DNA from: Turritopsis dohrnii
Taxonomy: Eukaryota > Cnidaria > Hydrozoa > Anthoathecata > Oceaniidae
Length of the DNA: 64,000 nucleotides
NCBI GenBank assembly: GCA_027922465.2
Contig: BQMF02000262.1
Span: 186,001-250,000 of the forward strand
Reading direction: 5' to 3'
Below, one piece after another: positions 11,427 to 31,295 of this stretch. The stretch's first letter is position 1. Every line of letters begins with the position of its first letter. The position numbers were made by a program, and so were the translations under genes. Under the pieces are notes generated by a model, which saw nothing but the letters and a program-made list of their open reading frames with translations, did not search any database and was not told the DNA's origin.

Positions 11427-12364
11427 TTTCCTTATGAGATCTTGCTGCTCTGACGTTGTATCTCTTATAGTTTACTACGCATGCACATATGTTATTCAGC
11501 TACTTTATTGTCCCTTATAACTCTAGCCAGCGTTAATCTTATTAATAAAAATAATAAAAAAAAACATTATCCCTATTGGTTCCCCGGCCAAAAATGTCGC
11601 GTTGGATTTGAGATGCAATAAATTGTTTTTCCACAGATATCGGGCACAAGAAAAGATAAAATTTCTCTCACAGCTCACATTTACCATTTTGCGTGACAGA
11701 CAGACAAACAAACAAACAAACAAACAAACGGAGAATTGGCTAGGTCGCTCGCCACACATGTTCAGCGGTCGAAAAAAACTGATCAAAAAAATGTACGGGA
11801 TCGTTTCGCTACGACCAACCGCTACAGAGATACTGCCGATCAAATACCTTGATGACGTCACACAAAACACTGAATCCCTACTTATTTGTTTTCCCAGTTC
11901 GCTTTTCCTTCAAAATAAAAAAATCGCTGAAAATGCTCGAACCGAACGAATTTTTACTTTAATATCAGTAACATGAATGAATTTAATCATTCCATCGTTT
12001 CTTAATTGCTAATAACAAACAGACGTTACACGGCGTCTCTGCGAAATCATATTTGCAACTTTTTTTATTGGCAATTCCAAAAATGTTTATTTATAAGAAA
12101 TAATTAAAAGCCAACAAACGAGCAAATAAATTTACAACAATTTGGAAATGACAAAATAGCATCTTCATAATATTAACACAGCTAAGCAACAGTGTTTACA
12201 CTGCTCTCCTATCAAATTTACCTTTAATAGTAAAATAGCATGCTTGTACAAACTGCTACGAAGGAGAGCATTGAATGGAGTTCACCATAAAAGTATCTGA
12301 TGTTTGCAAGTTCATCGCAGTCGTTACTACCTTGCTGGACTCGACAAACCATACGTGCTCTAAA
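11427..12364. other. Intergenic, holds repeat copy B; otherwise nothing seen
   Basis: Between the synaptotagmin-like gene and the first cysteine-peptide gene. Repeat copy B (11553-11740) and its microsatellite fill the first third; the rest is AT-rich with no recognised exon. Open frames across the repeat are incidental. Confidence 0.45.
11553..11740 (+). repeat. Dispersed repeat, copy B ((CAAA)n core)
   Basis: Inverted copy of the 3511-3682 family: CCATTTTGCGTGAC, CAGAC and (AAAC)n followed by GGAGAATTGGC, plus the 'CATTATCCCTATTGG' end. Divergence between copies is visible but the order of blocks is kept. Confidence 0.6.
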
Positions 12365-13829
12365 ATGAAGACACTATTCCTCCTGTGTATTCTTGTAGCA
12401 GCTCGTGGGTATGAAGCCTTTACAGTTCGGGAAAGTGAGTTAAATTCTTCGATACAACTTATACATTTGTTTACCTGCGTCTCTTTCGGTGCTTCAGCGA
12501 CATGTGCTTATTCTCATTTGCTTTCGTCTGACGTCATTTACTTGATCTCATTTGCTTTTGTTAGACAACAACCTAAGCGACCGTGAAGAATTGATTTCTC
12601 AAGATGAAGAATTAAGTGGTCCAAAGCTCGTAAGTGTTTGACAGTTTGTTGTTTTTTCTTACATTAAACCTTTTTTTTATCTTAAACTTATAATTTCATC
12701 AAGAATAATGATGAAAGGTATATCGACAGTTTGCAAGAGAATTTGAATTGTTGATTTTCGAAGAGACATTCAAGCTCGAGATAGAGAACAGGCTGTCGAC
12801 AATGGCTTACCTTTTTCTTATTTCGTTCTTATTATTTCGCCAGATGCGAGGTTCGTGCACATGTTTGTTCCTAGTGTTGCTCCCCACAAAATCGTGAATG
12901 CGTTACTTGGCATTGATTTTAATCTTGTCGAGTTCTTCATAGTGCATGACGAATTACAAAAAATGTAAACGGGCTTGGCATTGCAAGCAGTGGCCTGTTT
13001 GGCCCATATGGTGCAAATGCAACAAAAAATATACCGAATGTGTAAGTGATTCATTCACCTACCAGAATTTCTATTTAAACATCGTAATTTTGCCTTAGTT
13101 AGTACATCCAACTTTTTTCCCAATGTCAAAATTGTTCTTTATCATTTTTGTGAAGATTTGATGATAGAGGATAGTGATCAGTCACGTGATCAGTAAAACA
13201 ATTGAATCTAAAGAAACGAGATATTGGATTTACTAGCTCGATCAAAACGCGGTGTATAAACATAAATTCGGGAAATATGTATTTACCTCCTACAGTCGAA
13301 TCCATACAATGCGAACCTTCATAATTCCAACTCTCTCTAATTCGAGCGAATTTCTTGGTCTTCCACCTATCATTTCTTTGTAAATGAAACTCCCTAATTC
13401 GAACTTTCCAAAAATCGAACGTTTTTGTCAGTCCCTTTGATGATCGAATCAGAGAGAGTTTACTGTATGAAATATTAATCTGGGTATCACTGCGTATTAT
13501 TGCAACAAACAATACAAACATATCGTATATTTTGAACCCTAACGAAACAAAAGTAAAACTAGTTTTCAGTTGATTGTTTACTTCACTACCAAGTTTACTA
13601 CCATTATGTCTGATCGTGATGCATTTCGGGTAATGTCAGAAATCATGCAAATTGAATTCCATACCTGTTTGTTTATTTTAATGCCAAAGTGAATTCCATA
13701 CCTGTTTGTTTATTTTAGTGCCAAAGTGAATTCCATACCTGTTTGAACAAAGATATGGACGACATGAACTTATACCAAACTTGCAAAACCGAATATGCTG
13801 ATTGTAAAAAAATCATTGTCAAAGAGTAA
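12365..13829 (+). CDS. Small secreted cysteine peptide 1 (C-x6-C-x13-C-x6-C), three exons
   Basis: Exons 12365-12434, 12565-12629 and 13719-13829 splice in frame (phases 1 and 0) to 81 residues. Exon 1 is a signal peptide (MKTLFLLCILVAARGYEAF). Exon 2 is a short acidic, Asn/Ser-rich segment (NLSDREELISQDEELSG) that looks like a propeptide. Exon 3 carries all the mature cysteines: CQSEFHTC, a 13-residue spacer, then CKTEYADC and the tail KKIIVKE. Cysteines seven residues apart lie on one helix face, so two helices joined by two disulfides is a reasonable model, but that is inference. An in-frame ATG exists at 12275; the start at 12365 is preferred because it gives the signal peptide. Copies 2 and 3 downstream repeat features of this layout. 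Function unknown: hormone, antimicrobial and venom-type roles are all open. Confidence 0.6.
13293..13465. mobile_element. Pogo/Tigger-like MITE
   Basis: A 173-bp non-coding element flanked by TA on both sides (13291-13292, 13466-13467). The ends start CAGTCGAATCC on the left and CAGTAAACTCTCTCTGATTCG on the right strand; the body repeats TCTAATTCGAgcgAA / TTCGAACTTT-type blocks seen in pogo-group elements. It lies in intron 2 of the peptide-1 gene. Confidence 0.6.
13654..13756 (+). repeat. 36-bp tandem repeat spanning the splice acceptor of peptide 1 exon 3
   Basis: The block TGAATTCCATACCTGTTTG followed by TTTATTTTA(A/G)TGCCAAAG occurs twice, then its first part a third time as coding sequence. 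The first copy has TTTTAATGCC and cannot serve as acceptor; the second has TTTTAGTGCC and does. The duplication therefore copied intron end and exon start together. Confidence 0.8.
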
Positions 13830-14833
13830 AAAGTGATTTAAAAAAATCTTCTTTGTTTTTATTATAATCGACCCTTCTTTTGTTAAGGACAGAATATGCA
13901 ACGTGCAAGATGATTTCTACCCATACAAAATCAAAATCCGTTGTCTCAATTCTTGATGCCATGTTGTGTTGTTCTACTGTACAAAGTCATTCAGCTTGAG
14001 GGTGACTCAGTGAAGCGGGATACTGCGATATTTTCAACACGAAAAATCTTGGTTAATCAAGTCGATTAACCTCACGGTTAAGTAATGAATTTTTTAATGT
14101 TATTTTCATTTAAAAAAAAATCACTAATAACCTGGGCTGGTCTGTCTCACGTGATCTGCCCAAACATCTGGTCACACATCGAAATAGAAAGGTTTTTCTG
14201 ACGATCTCAAGATCTATGTTCAACACACCGATATACTTCACCAAGATGGTTGTTCATGTTATCACTTCTTTAATGAATGGTATGTAATACTTTTGTATAA
14301 GGTATATAAGAATTTTGCATGGAGGTTTTATCAGAGTATTCAAAGAACTTTTAGCATGTTTAATCTGACGTATCGATTTTTCTCTTCGTATAACTTTTCA
14401 TTTTAATACATTAAAATCATGATATAAATTTATTGCCAGTTGATAGAAGTCATTGAAATAAATGGGGTTACAATTCTTGGTTCCATTTTTTTGGAATACA
14501 CTGTACTTATATTAAAAATATTCACTGATTTAGAGCAAAGTTCATAGAACAAATTCAAGATTGGTAAATCATCCTTTTAATTTTTTTATTGTGTTTACAA
14601 ATGGCCTTCATTGTAAAATGAGTTAATTGACTTTTAAGAATTTAATGAGCCAAATCGTTGAGTTTTTCTTCAATATCTTATCGAAGAACAAATATTTTGG
14701 CAAACATTTTATATTAATGGATACAGCATGAAAAGCTCTTTCTTGTGATATAAAATTCACAATAATTTATAAAACATGTAATGAGATATACGCTTTGAAA
14801 GTTGGTGGATAAGACATTTTGAGACACACTGTA

Positions 14834-17092
14834 CAGTGTGTCCACGAGAAAGTGGGCACCTGGTTTAAAACACAAATAACTTTTCGAATTTTCACCAATA
14901 CAATGCAATTTTTATACCGTTGGAAAGAAAAATTTACGAGCTTTCCAAAAATATAAGTTGTTATTTGTAAAAAATTTTATTTTAAAGAATAGTGACTATT
15001 TTTTCTTTCGACACGGTTGTTAATTTTGTAATGATCAATAAAACAGACTTTTAACGAGCAATTAACTCTTTGTTTCGTTGAAACAATCGCTGTTGGTGGT
15101 GTTGTGATAAGCTTGTCACGAAATATTTTGAAAAGGCACAAATGTTTTTCTTTGTGTAAACTTACCTTTAAGTTTTTTATTATGATTTAATAACTTTGTA
15201 TTCCCAAAGACCATTTCCAGCTGTTATGTTCAGGATATATAAGACAAACGATAGTCCGACTAACACATCTAACACATCATTCAGGATATTAAAAACAAGA
15301 AAAATTTTTTTTTTTTTTTTTTTTTACAGCTAAAAGATAAAACAGAGCAGAAATAGAAATGGGTAATTAGGGCAAATGAAAGGAATGCTGACAAAAGAAA
15401 AGGAGAGTTCTATTGCTCAGCACTCCCTTCAATCCACTAGAAATCAAAATTGAAATGTAAAATGTCGCAATGAAATATTAAAATAATATGTTTAAAATAA
15501 CTTAAGTTCTCTTGAGGCTTTAAGCCCATTGTTGAGTAATGGCCTAAGACGTTTTATATGAAGGGCTTCTTTTATCAGTAAAATAGCCCAATTATCGTGG
15601 CTGTCTATAATAACAGTGTTCTCTTTAACAGTATTGATAAATATAGATCGTTTATCGAAGTCATTTAATTCTAATGTGAGCAAATTGAGCAGGAATTGTG
15701 TTTCAGGGCAACTCATTAAGTGTGAGTGAATAGCACTGTTATTAGTGGTACCATGTTCAATACAACGTTGAAACAGGTTTCTTTCGGTTTTCCCTACGTA
15801 ATTGACTTTGCACCCAGGGCAAGTGAATTTGTACACAACATTTGAACGGTAATCTGACGGTATTTTATCTTTCAAATTTGTTAGAAAACTAACTTTAAAC
15901 GTAGAATAAGTTGTTCTAAAAGCGACTTTCTTTTTTAAACACGATTTAAGCTTACGACTAAGTGATTTAACGATCTTTGCCTGCGTACGGTAAGCGTAAC
16001 CAAATCGTAATTACATCGGGATTCTCATCAGGTTGTTTTCTATCTTTGTTGTCTGTTGTTGCAATTTTAATCAGTTTATTACTTGTAAACTTAGTGAAAC
16101 CATTCCATGATGCAAATAATTTGATTTTGTTGAGTTCTTTTTTCAATTTGTTGGGTGCACAAATTCGTTTGGCACGATTAACAAGGCTAGTGATCCAAGC
16201 TTTACGATAAGCCCATGGAGCATAACTATTATAATTTGTGTACAAACCTGTGTTTGTATCTTTACGGTAGATGGACAAACCATCAGGAGCAATTTCTAAG
16301 TCTAAGAAATGGGGAACTTCGTTTTAAAATCTGTCAACGGTGAACTGGATATTTTTATCAAATTTATTAAATGCTTGATGAACTTTTTCAATGTCGTCTG
16401 GTTTCACAAGAAGCAACGTGTCGTCTACATATCTACAGTAAAATTTGACAATGTTCTCATCGATTAAAGGTTTCAAAGTAACTTCTTCTAGCTCTGTCAT
16501 TATTAAGTTAGCTAATACTGGGCCGAGATTAAGATTATTTGCTGAGTCAACAATTTTACTTCTCAACACTGATAGACTCTGAATCTCAGTGGAGAAAAGT
16601 TTTTGTAGCAACTAAAAATTGTTCATATGATGTCAAAAATTTTGTAGAAGCCCCCGTCTCACAATTTTTAACTTTGTGATGAGATTATAATTTTAGTGTG
16701 TTCAATAACACCACGACATGTTCTTAATAAACAAAAGAATAATCGCACGTGAAAACTTACTTTTATTAACCATTAAGGAGTTAATGACCGTGACAGTTTA
16801 AAGAAATCCTTTTTACTACAAAGGTGTTGGACTAAATTATTTAAGTAAGATATAGGTTTTTTAAATCCTTGAAAAAAATGCCATCGAATGATGTAAAAAT
16901 CTCTAAAATCTGATATATGTGTGAAAAGTTATAGTTTGTTAAAATCTCAGACCGAAATTCTCTGGGACACACTGTATTTAGAGAGAACAAAAAATTTTCT
17001 TTCTTTTGGTATAAGAACTGAAAAAAACAAGCACGAAAAACATAAGATATGCTTCTTGACAGTTAGGTGCCCACTTTCTCGTGGACACACTG
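14834..17092. mobile_element. Terminal-inverted-repeat element (mariner-like ends) hosting a retroelement
   Basis: Perfect 28-bp terminal inverted repeats (CAGTGTGTCCACGAGAAAGT, then GGGCACCT) flanked by TA on both sides fit a Tc1/mariner-type insertion. No transposase was seen inside; instead much of the interior is the Penelope-like fragment at 15340-16620. Immediately left of the insertion the host reads GACACACTG, another copy of the end, so the insertion made a palindrome around 14832. Confidence 0.75.
15492..16611 (-). pseudogene. Penelope-like retroelement fragment: reverse transcriptase plus GIY-YIG endonuclease, broken
   Basis: Three open blocks on the minus strand. 16611-16324 is the RT palm: LGPVLANLIMTELEEV, then CRYVDDTLLLVKP with the YVDD catalytic box. 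16278-15967 continues the RT/thumb (TNYNSYAPWAYRKAWITSLV). 15875-15492 is the endonuclease (VVYKFTCPGCKVNYVGKTER, then IEH, a His/Cys block and the C-terminal EALHIKRLRPLLN), typical of Penelope-like elements. One stop codon (16324-16326) interrupts the RT in frame, and a frameshift lies between the RT and the endonuclease. The 5' end is missing at about 16620. The element is dead and truncated. Confidence 0.85.
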
Positions 17093-18015
17093 TATATCAC
17101 ACTGTATATCATCATAAAAACTCTCTACCTCGAGTCTTTTGGGAACACTTGAAATAGCTTTGTATTGTCAGCTGATAAAATATAAAAGATTTGAAAATAG
17201 TCAGCGACATCAACAGCTGATTTCAAAGAAATTTCTAACCAGTTATTTGTTCTATACACATTATATACTTTGTTATATGACTATATACTATGCTTTGAGT
17301 AAACATACGCTTGAAGTTAGTTAGATCACGGCAACCAGTCTTCGAGTCCCAATCATGTCGCATCTCAATACTCCACTCAATATGCGTATCGGCGTATCAC
17401 TGTACAACCACACCCATATAACCTCGCTATCCATACAATATCCGTACAATGTTGCAAACTCCGAACAGTTCTGATGATCAGAATAGGCAGGCTACTAACA
17501 ATCACAAGGTAATTGTAGAAGCAATATTTACCGAGTACTAAGTAAACGAAAACCTAGAACCCAGGAATTTTTCATGAACAAAGAAAACATGCAAACATCT
17601 GGTCACGAGTTATGTTTTTCTATTAAAGACTATAGTCGACCAAAGTACATTTAATTTTTTGATGTTGTCTGGCATAGCAAAATCTTTTCCACAACACCAA
17701 CACTTTTTGAAATATCACACAAAAAACAATAAATATTACGAAACCCAATTTTCAAGAAACATATATTGAAGTTACATCAAGTAGAATTACAACTAAACAA
17801 CTCTAAACAACTGTGACTTGACAGTTTAATTGACTCGATAAGTCGGTTTGGACGCGTATTAAACCTTCCCACGCTTTGTTTGATCAAGTCAATGTGCTGC
17901 ACAAATACAAGCTCGCAGCTGCCATCTCAAGAGGATAAACCTATCCAAGCGTTCATCGTCTTGAAGCTTTTATTGGCAAAGAGACATCACTTCAATCCAC
18001 CAAAAAGTCGACAGT

Positions 18016-19201
18016 ATGAGAAAAATTGTAATACTTGTGTTGGTGATTTTGCATCTTGCTTATTTGTCATGTGGAGATGGTAAATATTGATTATATATTT
18101 CGTCTTTTCGTTCTTCTGCTTGCTAAAAGATGTCAGATTTAGTGATTTAGTGTTATGAATGAAAATGAAACAAGAAACCGCTCGAGTGTCCTGATCAACA
18201 TGATTTTGTTACATGATTTTCGTATTCCGTCACTTTTTTTTGCCAATCTTCTAGATCAGCCTTTGGACGTTATGACGTAAATTTATGATGTAATGTTCAA
18301 TAGACGGATTTACTTAATGTCATGTTTTTTCGTTCATATAATGGCAAACAGTTTTAATATTCAGCACAGACTTGACCAATCTCAGACATTCAAACCTTCT
18401 TTCAAATAAGTTACACCTAAGTAGAGCGTAATGACTTCTAGTCCGATTGTTATCCGTATTCAAAGCCGTATATCGGGTCAAGCACCAATGAACTCCTCCG
18501 TTACATATAGTTAAAACAAGGATAATAAGAAAAAATAAACAAATTTAAACGTGGCTTAACTGGTAGCCTCGTTCATCGCCAATTAGGTATTTCCATAGAA
18601 ACAGATCTATAGACAAAATTGCAATTGGATGTTTTTACGGGAGATGGCTTATCGATCCTTTATCCAATCTATACTGTCAAAATATTGTTGCAATTCCATT
18701 AAAAGGAAATCACAATCTTTCTTTATCAAGGTCCAGCAGCAGGCAAGACTGTGAAAAGTGAGCATGAAATGGAATCGGAAGGTCCGAATACTGCCAGTTA
18801 CGTTATAGTGAGTATATGACGTCATAAGACGAATTTCAAATGAGGCGGGAGAACAAAGTAAATTAACAACTTTCTCTCCAGGCTTATCGTATTTTCCATA
18901 CCTGAGTTGATATATTTGCGGGGGCCAAAATAACGAAAGGTAAATGTGGTGTGGAGAAGGGTTTGGAGAACACGTTGGCTTTATTTTTAAGTCTTTCAAA
19001 GATACATTGTTGCTTGTAAAAATTTATAGTGCGTCTTTATTTTTGTCAATATTTTAGTGTGCTCGCCAACTTCGGATTTGTATGCGAAAATGGTGGTGTT
19101 TCTGGTGCAAGTGTAACCAACAACGACAGAACTGTGTACGTATGTTTCATTCCCTACAAAATGTATTTTCTTATAAGAAACAGGATTTGAACGAGAATTG
19201 A
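18016..19201 (+). CDS. Small secreted cysteine peptide 2 (cationic, eight cysteines after the propeptide start), three exons
   Basis: Exons 18016-18079, 18731-18807 and 19058-19201 give 94 residues with the same intron phases (1, then 0) as peptide 1. Exon 1 is a strong signal peptide (MRKIVILVLVILHLAYLSC). Exon 2 is an acidic spacer (PAAGKTVKSEHEMESEGPN). Exon 3 starts directly on the first Cys: CARQLRIC, MRKWWCFWCK, CNQQRQNC, then a tail VRMFHSLQNV and a polar C-terminus. The outer pattern C-x6-C ... C-x6-C matches peptide 1, but the spacer is 10 residues, contains two further cysteines and is rich in Trp and Lys/Arg. A cationic Trp/Cys mature part after an acidic propeptide is the layout of many antimicrobial peptides; that role is inference. 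A GTATGT at 19139, just after CVR, could be a donor to a further exon. Confidence 0.55.
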
Positions 19202-19790
19202 AGTTGTTTATAGTTTGCTAGCACGAAAAATAATAAACAGTTTAAAAGGTTGGTGTTTGAAAAACAACTCTGTAATGACATGACGTCATCTGACGTCATC
19301 TGTAAAGTGTTAAAACAGAAAATGATCAATTGTTCGAAGTCAAAATATAGGGGCTGTTTGTTTTTACTCATTCAACTCATCCAACTCATATCACGTTCCA
19401 TCCATGCAAAGACAAACCGACTCGGGTGGTTGGATAAGATCGAACCGGTATTAACCGGAGAAGGTGTATTTATAGTCACGCCTTCGACTAAAAAGTTTAT
19501 TTGTATGGTTGTCGATTCTTTCTGAAAAGTAGATAATCAAACGACAACAAGCTACAAACAGATAATCATGGGTTACTCTTTTTTAAATATAGTTAGGGAT
19601 CACTTTCTTACTCCAAGTAACTTTAAGAAATGAGCTGTTTAACCGTCAGCAACAGCTATAAGCAGATACATGAAACAAGATACATGAAACAAGATACATG
19701 AAACAAGATACATGAAACAAGACTAGGTACTGAATATCAAAAAAGTTTTAAAATGTGAGGGTGAGTGCTTTGAAGTGGTAAGCATTTCCG
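19202..19790. other. Intergenic between peptide genes 2 and 3
   Basis: No exon recognised. It contains a 14-bp tandem repeat, TACATGAAACAAGA four times at 19667-19722, shortly upstream of the third signal-peptide-like exon. Confidence 0.5.
19667..19722. repeat. 14-bp tandem repeat, four perfect copies
   Basis: TACATGAAACAAGA repeated at 19667, 19681, 19695 and 19709. Confidence 0.9.
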
Positions 19791-20023
19791 ATGGATACCT
19801 ACATCAGTCACGCTGCGGTCGTTCTTATAGCAACTTTCCTAGGTAAAATGCAAAACATGAATAAAATGTCGTCACGTGACAGATATTTGATTCCACCTTA
19901 TTTTTTATTATTGTTATTATTTTTTAGTGCGAAAGACACATGCATCAATGTTTAGCACCCCGTCCACACGATGAAATCTTTTACAGTAGATGTTTACGCG
20001 GATTCATCTCGTGTAAAGGGTGA
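19791..20023 (+). CDS. Small secreted cysteine peptide 3, incomplete or broken
   Basis: Exon 1 (19791-19842) reads MDTYISHAAVVLIATFL and ends at a GTAAAA donor in phase 1, like the first exons of peptides 1 and 2. After ATTTTTTAG, 19928-20023 reads CERHMHQC, a 13-residue spacer (LAPRPHDEIFYSR), CLRGFISC, KG and stop. That is exactly the C-x6-C-x13-C-x6-C spacing of peptide 1, again starting on Cys directly after the acceptor. However, only 85 bp separate the two exons, no acidic middle exon fits there, and joining phase 1 to this phase-0 exon shifts the frame. Either the middle exon was lost and the copy is dead, or the real first exons lie elsewhere. Confidence 0.35.
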
Positions 20024-22308
20024 CTTATCAACTAAGCATTTCAGTCACATGATGCAAATACATGCTTTCTGTGAAAATGAGAAGCTGTTTGTTTGTTGTT
20101 TTTGTTTTGTCTCTTACTCCAAAACATCCTATCTATCCAGGTATCAACAAAAGATAAAAGGATAAAAGATAAAATGTTCAGGTTCTGATTTTACACAGAA
20201 AAAATATAGATATTAGAAATCAGGGAATGGCTTTCGTCCAAAAGTTCAAGAAACGAATGTAAAAGGTGACAAAAAAAAAAAAAACAAAACAAAACAAAAC
20301 ATTGGAAAGCTTTTAACAAAAGACGCCGCGCAAACTTGATCATTAATCTTCGACATGACTTCAATCTTCATTGCTTCATCGTGTAACATTACACATGATA
20401 TACACGTCGCTAGGTATCCATGGGCTTTACCAACATTAGCGGGATTCGGAAAAATCATGTTTCGTTTACACGAAACTATTTTTCTATAGATTTATATACA
20501 ACTTAAGGCTCGTTTCCACTTAAAAAAAACTTCAGCGAAATGCGAAAATTTTCGATCGAAAAATTTCGCTCATTTAAAAAAACCTTTTCCACTTAAATTA
20601 AAAAAACAAAACAATTTTAAATCAAATGTCAATCAAATCAAATGATTTTTTATTTGTGGGGAAGAGCGGGTAAAATAAACAACAAAGCTGCAATCTGATT
20701 GGTCAGAATTTTATTCGAAATATTTCGATAGAAAAAAAGTTGAACTTTTTTCAACTTTTGTCGAAGAGAAATATTTTGGAGGAAAAATCAATTTGTACCT
20801 ACTGCGCATGCTCACTTCACATTTCGATCGAAATATTTCGCATTTCGCTCATTTTTCTTTTAGTGGAAACGGGCCTTTAGTAGAGTTGTTAGTGAATGTT
20901 TCCTTACAAAGTCATTAGAAACTTCACATCAACACTTGAATAAGCGTGCAAAGTAATGATGTTAAGGCTTTAAATCTCTGAAGTACCGCTTTAGTAGAAC
21001 AGCTTTAAAAAAATTCCCATAAGTAATTGATTTTTTCCGTGTAACAGGCTCGTCGAGTTTACGAATCTCCCTAACATTCCCAAAAAACAAATCTACCTGA
21101 ATCTAAATCTAAAATCTTAAAAAAGCGACCTCTATGTAAATTTTGACATTCTTCAAGTATTCCTAGTTACCACCTCATCATACTTTTTGAGTCCTTAATT
21201 CCCAATATCAGCTGTTTACATTGACATTTAAGATTAATTTTCTTCTTCGAGATTGAGATTTTTTGCTAGAATCCACATCTAATGGTTACATTTATTGGTT
21301 AACCTGTCCTGTTCCTGTTTATTCAAAGTATGATCTTAAAGAGATTATCTAGATGATCTTGAAGGTTTGCGTAATTTCTCCCAGTAGCTTATAAGTTTCT
21401 GCACATACTAATAAGTCTTTCATCAGCTGGACTGATCTGCTGCTATACAACGAGTTGGAAAAATCTTACATATCTTGTATATCCAAACACAAGAGAGGCA
21501 ACATATAAATTATATTCATAATTGCCACAATATCTTTAAATAGCACATGAACCTAACTTCTATTTTAGCATTCATGTCCTTTACAACTAAGCTATTGTTA
21601 AGCATTTCTAGTTCTTTTCAGTATATAGAGTACCGCTTATGACACATGTTTGTTATGCAGTTTTGTTGACCATCATCTGCTATGATCTTCTTCAAAACCG
21701 TTTCCCTGATATACGTTAAACTGATAAGCTTTCCACATAGACCACGAGACAAATTTTAGCCAATCACAGTGTGTCCAAAAGAAAACAAAAGCTCAATATT
21801 AGACTGTGGCAACAGAGTTGAACTGAGCTGTAAACATCTGTACATCCTCCTCCTTTGACCATCATCAAACGTGTCGTTTACAAAAAATGAGAGACGCACA
21901 TAAAAACACAATTCTCATTTTCATTAGCAACGAATTACAACTAACATGGAAAAGGAAAGCATAAAAAAATTTCATACGAAAACAGTTATTGTATAACTTC
22001 TGTCTATTACAAATCTAATCGATCAAAAACGTCAATGAGACTCGGATAAAGCTTGTAGAAAATAAGCGTGTTTTAATGTTCTTCCAGTGTTGATTCCAGG
22101 AAAAACATTTTTGTCTTGGACAAGTCAAAGTTAATTTCAAAATTCAGAACTCATTTTTCGTTCGGCATGTCCTTCTAACTGCAGGCCCCCCTCGGATATT
22201 ATCGTCTACCGTTAGAATGGAACTTGCTTCCGACGCTACCACATCATAATGATGTCATTTTACCTTACCACGACATTCACCTGCCGTCACTGTTACATCC
22301 GCCATTAT
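20024..22308. other. Intergenic, one MITE; otherwise nothing seen
   Basis: Between the peptide cluster and the 3' end of the convergent DPP8/9 gene. Apart from the 20506-20876 MITE and an A-rich (CAAAA)n tract near 20272-20300, I see no exon or conserved structure. Confidence 0.45.
20506..20876. mobile_element. MITE with TTA target duplication (Harbinger-like)
   Basis: A 371-bp element with inverted ends AGGCTCGTTTCCACTT (left) and AGGCCCGTTTCCACTA (right, reversed), flanked by TTA at 20503-20505 and 20877-20879. Subterminal blocks GCGAAATGCGAAA and TTTCGATCGAAA occur on both arms. No ORF. Confidence 0.75.

Positions 22309-31295
<8,987 letters not shown>

Larger units (their letters stand above)
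13830..18015. other. Intergenic region dominated by mobile elements
   Basis: AT-rich sequence between peptide genes 1 and 2. It contains the 14834-17092 inverted-repeat element with its nested Penelope fragment. Isolated partial ends of the same terminal repeat (GACACACTG next to 14830, and around 16965) suggest further decayed copies. No host exon was recognised. Confidence 0.5.

Noticed and set aside
11602..11976. 124-residue plus-strand ORF
   Set aside because: Its middle is the (CAAA)n microsatellite of a dispersed repeat that also occurs at 3511-3682.
12818..13054. Cys-containing minus-strand ORF between peptide 1 exons
   Set aside because: No ATG-led signal peptide and no splice layout like the peptide genes; it lies in the intron of a better supported gene.
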